A DNA stretch of 64,000 nt from CALMEC01 sp964434425 (GTDB taxonomy: Bacteria > Actinomycetota > Thermoleophilia > Miltoncostaeales > Miltoncostaeaceae), in the NCBI GenBank assembly GCA_964434425.1, contig CAYSVH010000002.1, positions 124,001-188,000 of the forward strand, given 5' to 3'. This document shows positions 55,331 through 63,753 of this stretch, one piece after another. The translations under genes and the position numbers were made by a program. Under the pieces are notes generated by a model. The model made no database searches and had not been told where the DNA came from. It saw nothing but the letters and a program-made list of their open reading frames with translations. Within the stretch, counting starts at the first letter, position 1; every line of letters starts with the position of its first letter.

Positions 55331-55731
55331 ATGATCACGGGAGCGGCGTCCTCCGAGGGAAGGCCGGGATTGCCGACGTCCTCAATGCTAGCGGGCGATG
55401 GACGCCCGGCCCGGTCCGACGGCCGCACCCGGACGGAGCACCTCCCGACACACCCACCGCGTGACCCCACGGGACCGGACGACGGGGTACGGCGACCGAC
55501 GGCCGCGTGCGCCGACGCCCGGCGCAGCACCGGTGCACGCGATGCGGCGACGGGGATGCGCGTGGCCACGGTGGCATCCGGTGCACGGGTCGTCCGCGAG
55601 CGGACGGCATGCCCGTCGCCGCGGCGAATGACGAGACGATCGGATCACGGCGTCGCGCCGTGGGACGCGGCCCCGGTGACGCGCCCCACATCCGCGACTC
55701 CGTTGAATCAATCATCTAGCCTCCGTCGGCG
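55331..55731. other. Gene-free intergenic stretch
   Basis: About 400 bp between the c-di-GMP protein and the second Wzy-like gene. Apart from the 24-bp element near its right end I see nothing definite; both divergent promoters must lie here. Confidence 0.45.
55673..55696 (+). repeat. 24-bp dispersed element, copy 3
   Basis: CCGGTGACGCGCCCCACATC plus CGCG, 36 bp before the Wzy-like gene. Confidence 0.6.
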
Positions 55732-57510
55732 ATGTCCCGAACCGCCCTGCCACGACCCGCCGTCGTCACCCTGTCGGTGGGCGCGGTCCTCCTGGGCGCG
55801 ACGGTGGCCCTGTCGCCGGCCCTCGCCGGCGTGATCGGCGTGATCGGCGTCGTCGCCGTCACCCTCCTCGTCCCGCTTCCGGCGGGCGCCGCGCGCCCAC
55901 CGGCCCACGTGATACGACCCACCCCGCGATCGATCGCGGTGATCGTCGGCGCCGCCACCGTCCTGGGGGCCCTCGCCGCGATCAACGTGGTCGTGGCGGC
56001 GGCGTTCGTCCTCATCGCCGCAGCGGTGACCGCGGCCGTCGTGCGCATCCCCGCCCGCCCGGGGAACGGTCTCGCCGTCGACCGCCCCCTGGGCCGGCGC
56101 GGAACGGCGGCGCTCGCCGTTGGCGCCGTCGTGCTCGGTGGCGTGGCGGCGTGGCAGCCGCTCGCGGGGCTCGGCCTGGCCATCGTCGGCTTCGCCGCGA
56201 CGATCGTGGTGCGGACGCCGCTCCCGCGCCTGGGGGTCATCGGCATCATCGGCGCGTCGGTCGCCGGGATCCTGGGACCCAACCTGGCGCTGCCGCAGGC
56301 CCCCCAGATCTTCGGGTTCCGGATCATCATCGTCCTCATGGGCATCGGCCTCACGGCCTACCTCATCGTCGACGGCCGGCTCCCCCTCCCCCGGGCCATC
56401 GCCCGGCCGGCGGGTTTCCTCCTCGCGCTCAACATCTGGTCGTTCATCTCGATCCTCTGGGCGGACGACACGGTGGGAGCGGTCCGCTGGACGTTCTTCC
56501 TCCTGATGATGAGCGGCCTCGCACTCGGCATCGCAATCGCCTGCCGCAGACGCGAGAACGCGATCCGACTGCTCATCGTCCTCGGCGTGACGTTCATGCT
56601 GGCGGCGCTCCTCGGTCTGGCCGAGGCCCGGCTCGGGATACGGCTGCCCACCTCGCAGCTCGCCGGACGGTCGAGTTCGGTCGCGACCAGCTTCTTCGGG
56701 AACCAGAACAACTTCGCCACCTTCCTCACCCTGAGCCTGCCCTACTTCCTCTGCCTGCCCGTGGTGTTCCGGGACGCACGCCTGGCGGTGACCGGAGGGA
56801 TCGGCACCGTGCTGACGCTGGCCTGCCTCATGTTCACCGGCAGCCGGTCGAACCTCCTCGCCATGGGGGTCATCCTCGTGGGGCTCGTCCTGTTCCTGCT
56901 CGTCTACGGCCGGGGCCTCACCCGCTTCGTGGGGGTGGCGGTGGCGGGACTGGTCGTCGTACTGGTGCTTCCCTCCCTCTCCGGGAACGGCATCCTCCCC
57001 ATCCCCGAGGACGCCGTCACCAAGTTCGACATCAACCTCCTGCTCGAACAGCGACGCCAGCAGATCGGGTCCGGGGCCGTGCGCGAGGCCGTGCTGGTGG
57101 AGGGGTTCAACCAGGTGCGCGGCACCGGAGGTCTGGGAATCGGCGCCGGCAACGCCGAGTCGCGGCTCCTCACCCTCGACAGCTACACGGGGGTCGACAA
57201 CCTTCACAACTGGTGGCTGGAGCTCATGGTCAACCTGGGCATCCCGGGCTTCGTCCTCTTCGCGGGCGCGTACCTCACCCTGCTTCGCCGACAGGCCCGC
57301 GCCGCCCGCACCGCGCATGACCCGCTCGTGCGGTGGCTCGCGCTGTCCGGAACGCTGTCGCTCCTGGGATTCGTCATCGGCGCGATGGGTCCGTCGTCCG
57401 TGATTCACTTCGCCCCGATGTGGATCATGCTCGGCCTTGGCATGCTCACCCTCACCCTCGCCCAGGACGATGTCCATCCGGCGCGGCGCGACCGCGAGAC
57501 GACCCCATGA
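55732..57510 (+). CDS. O-antigen ligase/polymerase family protein
   Basis: 592 residues and about fourteen helices. MFTGSRSNLLAMGVILVGL and the outside loop GTGGLGIGAGNAESRL with LHNWWLELMVNLGIPGF are Wzy_C-type. The first 170 residues add about five extra helices to the usual protein. ATG start with ATGA overlap to the next glycosyltransferase, so it is the head of the run to 63.7 kb. Confidence 0.87.
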   Translation: MSRTALPRPAVVTLSVGAVLLGATVALSPALAGVIGVIGVVAVTLLVPLPAGAARPPAHVIRPTPRSIAVIVGAATVLGALAAINVVVAAAFVLIAAAVTAAVVRIPARPGNGLAVDRPLGRRGTAALAVGAVVLGGVAAWQPLAGLGLAIVGFAATIVVRTPLPRLGVIGIIGASVAGILGPNLALPQAPQIFGFRIIIVLMGIGLTAYLIVDGRLPLPRAIARPAGFLLALNIWSFISILWADDTVGAVRWTFFLLMMSGLALGIAIACRRRENAIRLLIVLGVTFMLAALLGLAEARLGIRLPTSQLAGRSSSVATSFFGNQNNFATFLTLSLPYFLCLPVVFRDARLAVTGGIGTVLTLACLMFTGSRSNLLAMGVILVGLVLFLLVYGRGLTRFVGVAVAGLVVVLVLPSLSGNGILPIPEDAVTKFDINLLLEQRRQQIGSGAVREAVLVEGFNQVRGTGGLGIGAGNAESRLLTLDSYTGVDNLHNWWLELMVNLGIPGFVLFAGAYLTLLRRQARAARTAHDPLVRWLALSGTLSLLGFVIGAMGPSSVIHFAPMWIMLGLGMLTLTLAQDDVHPARRDRETTP

Positions 57511-58697
57511 GAATCCTCTTCCTCTCACACCTGTACCCCAGCCCCGCCGATCCCACGGCGGGCACGTTCGTACACGAGCAGGCGACCGCGCTCACGGACC
57601 TCGGACACGACGTGCGCGTGGTGTCACCCAAGGGCTTCGCGCCGCCCCTCCTCAAGCGCTGGGCACGGTTCCGCGACGTTCCGGGCGCCGCGGTCCACGA
57701 CGGCATCAGCGTGCTCTATCCGCGCAAGGTGACCCTCCCCGGAGGGCGGCTGGGCCACTGGAACGGCGAGTCCATGCGGGTGGCGATCGCCGGACCGCTG
57801 CGGCGGATCCACCGGCGCTGGCCGTTCGACCTCGTCCACGCGCACATGCTCGTCCCCGACGGATGGGCTGCGATGCACGCGGTCGCCGAGCTCGGCGTCC
57901 CCGTCCTCGCCACGGCGCACCGCGCCGACGTGCTCGACGTCCCCGCCCGCGGCGGTGCGCAGCGCGAGCAGGTGGTCGAGGCGGTCGCCGGGATCGACCA
58001 GATCGTCGCCGTGTCGCAGGCCATGCGACGGGCCTGTGAACAGCTGGCCCAGCCGCGACGTGAGGTGGCCGTCGTCCCGAACGGCGCCGACGCCCGCGTG
58101 TTCTTCCCACGTGATCGCGAGGAGGTCCGTCGCGAGCTGGGCCTGCCCCGGGACGAGCGCATCATCACGTTCGTGGGCGTGCTCACCCCGCGCAAGGGGA
58201 TCGACACGCTGGTCGAGGCCATCGGACGCCTGGCGGACGATCCGCACCCGCCGCTCCTCGTCATCGCGGGGATCGGCGAGTTGCGCGAGTCGCTGGACGC
58301 CCGCATCGCGGAGCTCGGCATCGGGGACCGCGTCCGGTTCGTGGGCAAGGTGCCGCACGACGACGTCGCGAAGTGGATGGCCGCGGGTGACGTCTTCTGC
58401 CTGCCCAGCCTGAGCGAGGGACTTCCCACCGTGGTGTGCGAGGCCATGGCCTGCGGCCGCGCCGTCGTCGCCACGGCCGTCGACGGCACCCCTGAGATCG
58501 TGGACGACGGGGCCACCGGATACCTCGTGCCCCCCACGGACCCCGTGGCCCTGGCGGACGCCCTGCGCCGGGTGCTCGACGATCCGCAGAAGCGTGCGGA
58601 GTTCGAGGGGGAGGCACTCCGCCGTTCGAAGGCCACCTACACGTGGGCCGCGAACGCCGCCGCGCACATCCCCCTGTACGAGGCCATCCTCCGGTGA
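57507..58697 (+). CDS. GT4 glycosyltransferase
   Basis: 396 residues. MRILFLSHLYPSPADPTAGT, VLTPRKGIDTLVEAIGRL (donor loop) and SLSEGLPTVVCEAMACGRA (Glu-x7-Glu) define GT4. VHAHMLVPDGWAAMH and AHRADVLD suit the N-terminal acceptor domain. Coupled by ATGA and GTGA junctions to both neighbours. Confidence 0.92.
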   Translation: MRILFLSHLYPSPADPTAGTFVHEQATALTDLGHDVRVVSPKGFAPPLLKRWARFRDVPGAAVHDGISVLYPRKVTLPGGRLGHWNGESMRVAIAGPLRRIHRRWPFDLVHAHMLVPDGWAAMHAVAELGVPVLATAHRADVLDVPARGGAQREQVVEAVAGIDQIVAVSQAMRRACEQLAQPRREVAVVPNGADARVFFPRDREEVRRELGLPRDERIITFVGVLTPRKGIDTLVEAIGRLADDPHPPLLVIAGIGELRESLDARIAELGIGDRVRFVGKVPHDDVAKWMAAGDVFCLPSLSEGLPTVVCEAMACGRAVVATAVDGTPEIVDDGATGYLVPPTDPVALADALRRVLDDPQKRAEFEGEALRRSKATYTWAANAAAHIPLYEAILR

Positions 58698-60028
58698 CGA
58701 CGATCGCGGCAGGAACCGCGCTCACCGTCCACGCCGACGACCCCGCCCTCGTCCACCGTCTCAGCGAAGCCGCGGCGCGCGGCCTGGTGGCGACCGTCGT
58801 GATCGGCGCACCGGGCGACCGTCGCACCGACCGGCTCGTCCGGGCCGCCGGAGCCGTCCTCGCCGACGCACCACCCGCCGGCGAGCGCCTCGACGCCTGG
58901 GACGGAGCGACGCTGGACCGGCTGATGGACGACGGCGCCCGGCTGGGCGCCACGCCTCCACCACCACCACCGGCCGCGGACCTCTCCGGCGTGCGCGCCA
59001 TCCACGTGACGAGCGTCCACCGACCGGACGACGGTCGCATCTACCGGCGCGAGGTGGCGAGCCTCCGCGCCGCGGGTGCCGACGCCACGGTGATGGGCTT
59101 CGATCCGCGTCCCGCGCGGGGTCGCCGGGTGACCGCCGGATGGCGCCTCATGGACCGTGCACGTCGCGCACGACCGGACGTCATCCACATCCACGATCCC
59201 GAGCTCCTGGTTCCGGCCGCCGTGGTGGCGGCCACCTCGCGGACGAAGCTCGTCTACGACGCGCACGAGTACCTGTCGCAGACGACGCGCACCAAGCCGT
59301 GGATCCCCGGCCCGATGCGCGCACCACTGGCCACGGTCGTCGGGGTGGGCGAACGCACGCTCGCGCGCGCGCTCGACGCGGTCGTCGCCGTCACCGAGGA
59401 CATGGCGCTCGAGTTCGCCGCAGCCGGCATCGACGCCGTGTCGGTCGCGAACTTCGCCTCGCGGGACCGGTTCGCCGACCTCCCGGCCGCCGAGCCGCGG
59501 ACGATCGTCTACGTGGGCGCACTCGACCGCTCACGCGGCCTCGAGATCATGCGCGAGGCCTTCCCGCGGGTCACCACGGAGGGGGCCCGCCTCCTCCTCG
59601 CCGGCCCCGGCGATCCGGGTCCGATGCCGGACGGCGTCACGTTCCTGGGGCGCCTCGACTACGACCGGGTCCCGGCGGTGCTGGCGCGGGGCGCGGTGGT
59701 CTGGATGCCGCTGCAGCACACCCCCAACAACGATCGGGGGCGGCTCACCAAGGTCATGGAGGCGATGGCGTGCGGGCGTCCGCTCGTGTCCAGCGACCTG
59801 CGACGGACGGCGACGATCCTCCGACAGGCCGACGCCGGGATCGTCGTGCCGGCCGACGATCCGGCGGCACACGCCCGCGCGCTGTCGGAGCTCCTCGACG
59901 CACCGGACCGGGCGGCGGCACTGGGCGCCAACGGGCGCGCCGCGTTCCTCGGGCACATGACGTTCGAGCACGAGGCCGCCAAGCTCGTCGATCTCTACGC
60001 GCGACTCACGGGACGGAGGACATCATGA
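58694..60028 (+). CDS. GT4-like glycosyltransferase with extra N-terminal region
   Basis: 444 residues. About 85 N-terminal residues (AGTALTVHADDPALVHRL) lie before a Pro run (TPPPPPPAADLSG, near 90) and then a GT-B enzyme: VTSVHRPDDGRIYRREVASL, IHIHDPELLVPAAVV, VYDAHEYLSQTTR, VYVGALDRSRGLEIM and RLTKVMEAMACGRP. The C-terminal enzyme is a clear glycosyltransferase. The extra region is unrecognised and may bind a partner. GTG 58694 overlaps the previous stop. Confidence 0.88.
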   Translation: MTTIAAGTALTVHADDPALVHRLSEAAARGLVATVVIGAPGDRRTDRLVRAAGAVLADAPPAGERLDAWDGATLDRLMDDGARLGATPPPPPPAADLSGVRAIHVTSVHRPDDGRIYRREVASLRAAGADATVMGFDPRPARGRRVTAGWRLMDRARRARPDVIHIHDPELLVPAAVVAATSRTKLVYDAHEYLSQTTRTKPWIPGPMRAPLATVVGVGERTLARALDAVVAVTEDMALEFAAAGIDAVSVANFASRDRFADLPAAEPRTIVYVGALDRSRGLEIMREAFPRVTTEGARLLLAGPGDPGPMPDGVTFLGRLDYDRVPAVLARGAVVWMPLQHTPNNDRGRLTKVMEAMACGRPLVSSDLRRTATILRQADAGIVVPADDPAAHARALSELLDAPDRAAALGANGRAAFLGHMTFEHEAAKLVDLYARLTGRRTS

Positions 60029-61239
60029 GGGTCGTCTACGTCTCCCAGTACTTCGTGCGGGGCGACCAGCCCGGCGGGGTGCGGCACTGGCACCACACGC
60101 GGGCGCTCGCGGCGCGCGGTCACGACGTGCACGTCGTCACGTCCTTCGTCCAGCACAAGGAGCGCACGGTCCCCGAGGCCTACCGCGGCCGGCGCGTGGT
60201 GCGCGAGCACGAGGATGGGCTCACGATGTGGCGCACGTACTCCACGCCGGGCTACGGGCGGGACCTCCGCTCGCGCCTCGCCAACTACCTGAGCTTCGCG
60301 TGGTGGGCGACGGTCGCGGCCGTCCGGGCACCGCGCCCCACGGTCGTCGTGGCATCGTCGCCGTCCCTCCCGGCCGCCACCGGCGCCGCCGTCGTCGCCT
60401 TCGCCAAGCGCGTCCCGTTCGTCCTCGAGGTGCGCGACCTCTGGCCCGAGTCGGCCATCGCGATGGGCCTGGTGAAGAAGGGCAGCGTCTTCGCACGCGT
60501 CGCGAGCGCCCTGGAGCGTTTCTGTTACCGACGGGCGAAGCACGTCATCGCGCTCACGGAGGGCATCCGCGACGGCGTCATCGCGAAGGGCGTGCCCGCG
60601 AACCGGGTGACGGTGATCACGAACGGCGTGGACCCCGCACCGGAGACCGCCTCGGCCCCAGCGTTCCCGATTCCCGACGACGTCGTCTGCGCCATGTACG
60701 TCGGTGCACACGGCACCTACAGCTCGCTCGAGACCGTTCTGCAGGCCGCGGACATCATGCGCGACGACCCGAGGGTGCGGTTCGTGCTGGTGGGAGGCGG
60801 CGACCAGAAGCCCCGGCTGCAGGAGATGGCGGCCGAGCTCGATCTGCCGAACGTCGTGTTCGTCGACCCCGTGCCGAAGACCGACGTCCCCGCCTGGCTG
60901 GAGCGTGCGGACATCTGCCTGCTGCCGTACCAGGACCGCGAGCTCTTCGCCGGAGCCCTCCCCAACAAGACCTTCGACTACATGGGTGCCGGACGCCCCA
61001 TCGTCGCCGCCGTTCCGCCCGGCGAGCTGTCGCGCCTCATGCACCGCGCCGGTTGCGGGGTCGCCATCGCCCCGGAGGACCCGGCCGGCATGGCCGCGAC
61101 CATCGGCGAGCTGGCCGCCGATCCCGAGATCCGGAGGGAACTGGGAGACGCCGGCCGACGGTACGTGGGCGAGCACTACAACCGCAGCGTCCTGGCGGGC
61201 CGGTTCACCGAGATCGTCGAGCGCGTCGCACGCCGGTGA
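60025..61239 (+). CDS. GT4 glycosyltransferase (WbuB-like)
   Basis: 404 residues. MRVVYVSQYFVRGDQPGGVR, VVASSPSLPAATGAAVVAFA and VLEVRDLWPESAIAMGL are typical of WbuB/WbnH-type transferases that often act early in O-antigen units. The donor site is GAHGTYSSLETVLQAADIM and the C-terminal GALPNKTFDYMGAGRPIV. ATGA overlap with the previous gene. The following phosphoglycosyl transferase starts 34 bp later. Confidence 0.92.
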   Translation: MRVVYVSQYFVRGDQPGGVRHWHHTRALAARGHDVHVVTSFVQHKERTVPEAYRGRRVVREHEDGLTMWRTYSTPGYGRDLRSRLANYLSFAWWATVAAVRAPRPTVVVASSPSLPAATGAAVVAFAKRVPFVLEVRDLWPESAIAMGLVKKGSVFARVASALERFCYRRAKHVIALTEGIRDGVIAKGVPANRVTVITNGVDPAPETASAPAFPIPDDVVCAMYVGAHGTYSSLETVLQAADIMRDDPRVRFVLVGGGDQKPRLQEMAAELDLPNVVFVDPVPKTDVPAWLERADICLLPYQDRELFAGALPNKTFDYMGAGRPIVAAVPPGELSRLMHRAGCGVAIAPEDPAGMAATIGELAADPEIRRELGDAGRRYVGEHYNRSVLAGRFTEIVERVARR

Positions 61240-61273
61240 AACCGACGTCACCCGTGTGCGAGGATTGGCGGTC

Positions 61274-61948
61274 GTGACGGCCCCAACCCCCGACACCGCG
61301 CCACCGCTCGGCGGTCGCGTCAAGCGCATCATGGACCTGGTCATCGCGGTCCCCGCGACGCTTCTCGCGGTGCCCGTCATGATCGTCATCGCCATCCTGA
61401 TCCGGCGCGACTCGCCCGGACCGGCCCTCTTCCGCCAGACCCGCGCCGGCCTCCACGGACGGCCGTTCAAGGTGTTCAAGTTCCGCACCATGGTCGAGGG
61501 CGCCGAGGGCATGGGCGCCGGGCTCGCGGTGGACGCCGGCGACGACCGCATCACCCGTCTCGGCGCCACGCTGCGACGACTGTCGCTGGACGAGCTCCCG
61601 CAGCTCGTCAACGTGCTGCGCGGCGAGATGAGCATCGTCGGCCCGCGTCCCACGGTGCCGTCGCAGATCGCGCGCTACACACCCGAACAGCGCGGACGGC
61701 TGACGGCCCGCCCCGGCCTGACCGGCCTGGCTCAGGTGCGCGGACGCGCCACCCTGCCCTGGTCCGAACGGATCGCGATCGACCTGGAGTACATCCGCGA
61801 CTGGAGCCCCCTCGGCGACATCCGGATCATGCTCCGGACGATCCTCGTCCTGGTCCGGCCCACGGACACCTACCGGGGAGAGACCGGCGGCTTCGACCTC
61901 CCCGACCCGAACGCACCCGACCAGGAGAACCCCCCATCGCCGAAGTGA
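61274..61948 (+). CDS. Phosphoglycosyl transferase (bacterial sugar transferase)
   Basis: 224 residues. RIMDLVIAVPATLLAVPVMI is the re-entrant membrane helix; PGPALFRQTRAGLHGRPF, VFKFRTMVEGAEG, LDELPQLVNVLRGEMSIVG and RPGLTGLAQVRGR are the family blocks. It moves a sugar phosphate to undecaprenyl phosphate and starts the repeat unit. GTG 61274 has GAGGA ahead; GTG 61256 and TTG 61265 are in-frame alternatives. Overlaps the next gene by 4 bp. Confidence 0.93.
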   Translation: MTAPTPDTAPPLGGRVKRIMDLVIAVPATLLAVPVMIVIAILIRRDSPGPALFRQTRAGLHGRPFKVFKFRTMVEGAEGMGAGLAVDAGDDRITRLGATLRRLSLDELPQLVNVLRGEMSIVGPRPTVPSQIARYTPEQRGRLTARPGLTGLAQVRGRATLPWSERIAIDLEYIRDWSPLGDIRIMLRTILVLVRPTDTYRGETGGFDLPDPNAPDQENPPSPK

Positions 61949-62940
61949 ACGTCCTTCTCACCTGCTCGGGCGCCCGCGTGGACATGGTCCGCGCCTTCCA
62001 GGACGTACTGGCGAAGGGACCGCACCACGGTCGCGTGATCGTCGCCGACGCCGGCGACATCTCGCCGACCGTCCACCTGGCCGACCGCGCCGTGGAGGTC
62101 CCGCTGGTGAACGACCCCGGGTACCCGGACGCCATCCTCCGGGTCTGCGCCGAGAACGACATCACCGCGGTGCTGCCGGTGTCGGACCTCGACCCGGTGA
62201 TCCTGGCGAAGCTGGCCCCCACGCTCCGCGAGGCGGGCACGACGGTCTTCCTGCCGACGCCCGAGGTCGCCCTCGGATGCCAGGACAAGTGGGACTGCCA
62301 CCTCATGCTGACCGAGGCCGGCCTGCCCTCGCCGCCGACATGGCTGGCCGACGAGACGGACCCGGCCGACATGACGTTCCCGATCATGCTGAAGCCCCGC
62401 ATGGGCTTCGCCGCGCGGCACATCTACCGCGCGGAGGACGCCGAGGAGCTCGCCTTCTACGAGCGCCGGTCACCGCTCACGAGCGTGTACCAGCAGGCGC
62501 TCGACGGAACGGAGTTCTCGATCGACTGCCTGGGCGATCTGGAGGGGCGTGCCCTGGGCGCCATCCCGCGGGCGATGCTGCAGGCCAAGGGCGGCGAGCA
62601 GCACAAGGGCGAGACACTGGACGACCCGCAGCTGGTCGACCTGGCCGTCACCACCGTCGAGAGGCTCGGGCTCGTGGGCCCCTCCACGATCCAGTGCTTC
62701 CGGAAGGACGGCGAGATCCAGGGCATCACCGACATCAACACCCGCTTCGGCGGCGGTTTCCCGCTGCCCCTGGCGGCCGGAGGACGCTACCCGGAGCTCA
62801 TCGTGCGCATGGCCGCCGGCGAGCATCCGGAGTCGCGCGTCGGCATGCACACACCCGGTGTCGTGCTCAGCCGATTCCTCTCGGAGGTCATCCTGGAACG
62901 CACACCCACGGGCCTTCGGGCCGTCCCCCTCGATCGCTAG
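61945..62940 (+). CDS. ATP-grasp enzyme in the polysaccharide operon
   Basis: 331 residues. MNVLLTCSGARVDMVRAFQD starts a pre-ATP-grasp fold like the CarB/PylC group; FPIMLKPRMGFAARHIYRAE carries the ATP-binding Lys and GITDINTRFGGGFPLPLAAG the metal-binding Asn region near the C-terminus. Such proteins ligate a carboxylate to an amine or activate CO2. Here it may add an amino acid or other carboxyl group to a sugar of the polymer, which is inference. GTG start. Confidence 0.85.
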   Translation: MNVLLTCSGARVDMVRAFQDVLAKGPHHGRVIVADAGDISPTVHLADRAVEVPLVNDPGYPDAILRVCAENDITAVLPVSDLDPVILAKLAPTLREAGTTVFLPTPEVALGCQDKWDCHLMLTEAGLPSPPTWLADETDPADMTFPIMLKPRMGFAARHIYRAEDAEELAFYERRSPLTSVYQQALDGTEFSIDCLGDLEGRALGAIPRAMLQAKGGEQHKGETLDDPQLVDLAVTTVERLGLVGPSTIQCFRKDGEIQGITDINTRFGGGFPLPLAAGGRYPELIVRMAAGEHPESRVGMHTPGVVLSRFLSEVILERTPTGLRAVPLDR

Positions 62941-62949
62941 GTTTGCCGG

Positions 62950-63753
62950 ATGGAATCGCGTGATGTGACCCTTCGGGACTACTTTCGTGTGTTCGCCGAG
63001 GGGAAGTGGGCCCTCATCATCGGCGCGGTGGCGGTGGCACTCGTGGCCTTCGCGATCAGCCTCACACGGCCCGTCACGTACTCGGCCGAGGCCCTCGTCT
63101 ACATGGGCGTCGCCACCAACAGCTCGGGCCAGCCGATGTCGACGCCCTTCACCACGCCGGTGACGGCGGCACGGACCCTCAAGGGGGACGGCCTGGTGGC
63201 GGGAACGGCCGAGCGCAGCGGCCTCGACCTGCAGCGTGTGCGCGACGGCATCGACGCGACGGTCGACCGCGTGCCCGGCGCCGCCGGCGGCAACCAGCCC
63301 ACCGTCGCCATCCTCACGTTCACCGATCGGGATAAGGACGTCGCACTCTCGGGCGCCAACGCGTACGCGGAGGCGGCGCTCGCCGAGGTCAGGGGCGGCT
63401 ACGACGCCATCCTCGGTGCCTGGCGCACCAGCGCCGCGACCGCGGAGGCCCGCGTGGTGCAGACGCAGGCGAACATCCTCCGCCTCTCCCGTCAGGGCGG
63501 GTCCGAGAGCGCCCTCGCCGCCCTTCAGACCCAGCTGGCCGACAACATCCGCGCCGCCAACGACGCCAGGATCGGTGCCGCCACCCAGGCGCAGTTCGCC
63601 CCCAACATCGTGTCGCGCGCCGAGACCGTGTCGGCGTCGGCCACCTCACGCACCCGCCTGACCACCGCGATCTTCGGAGCGTTCATCGGGCTGGTCCTGG
63701 GTGCGATCGTCGCGCTCATCTGGAAGGGAAGCCCCGCTGAAGCCGATCGCTGA
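62950..63753 (+). CDS. Wzz-like chain-length/co-polymerase protein
   Basis: 267 residues with one helix near each end (WALIIGAVAVALVAFAISLT near 20-40; IFGAFIGLVLGAIVALIW near 240-258) and a mostly helical outside region. RPVTYSAEALVYMGVATN and the coiled segment DNIRAANDARIGAATQ fit the Wzz/polysaccharide co-polymerase class. No kinase domain. It would set polymer length together with one of the Wzy-like proteins. Confidence 0.8.
   Translation: MESRDVTLRDYFRVFAEGKWALIIGAVAVALVAFAISLTRPVTYSAEALVYMGVATNSSGQPMSTPFTTPVTAARTLKGDGLVAGTAERSGLDLQRVRDGIDATVDRVPGAAGGNQPTVAILTFTDRDKDVALSGANAYAEAALAEVRGGYDAILGAWRTSAATAEARVVQTQANILRLSRQGGSESALAALQTQLADNIRAANDARIGAATQAQFAPNIVSRAETVSASATSRTRLTTAIFGAFIGLVLGAIVALIWKGSPAEADR

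Noticed and set aside
55708..57528. A 606-codon open frame antisense to the second Wzy-like gene
   Set aside because: It is rich in Asp, Glu, Arg and His repeats typical of antisense reading; the plus strand encodes a clear membrane protein.
58594..60024. A 477-residue extension of the WbuB-like glycosyltransferase
   Set aside because: It lies over the previous glycosyltransferase in another frame and is Arg/Pro-rich; the GT4 N-terminus is at 60025.
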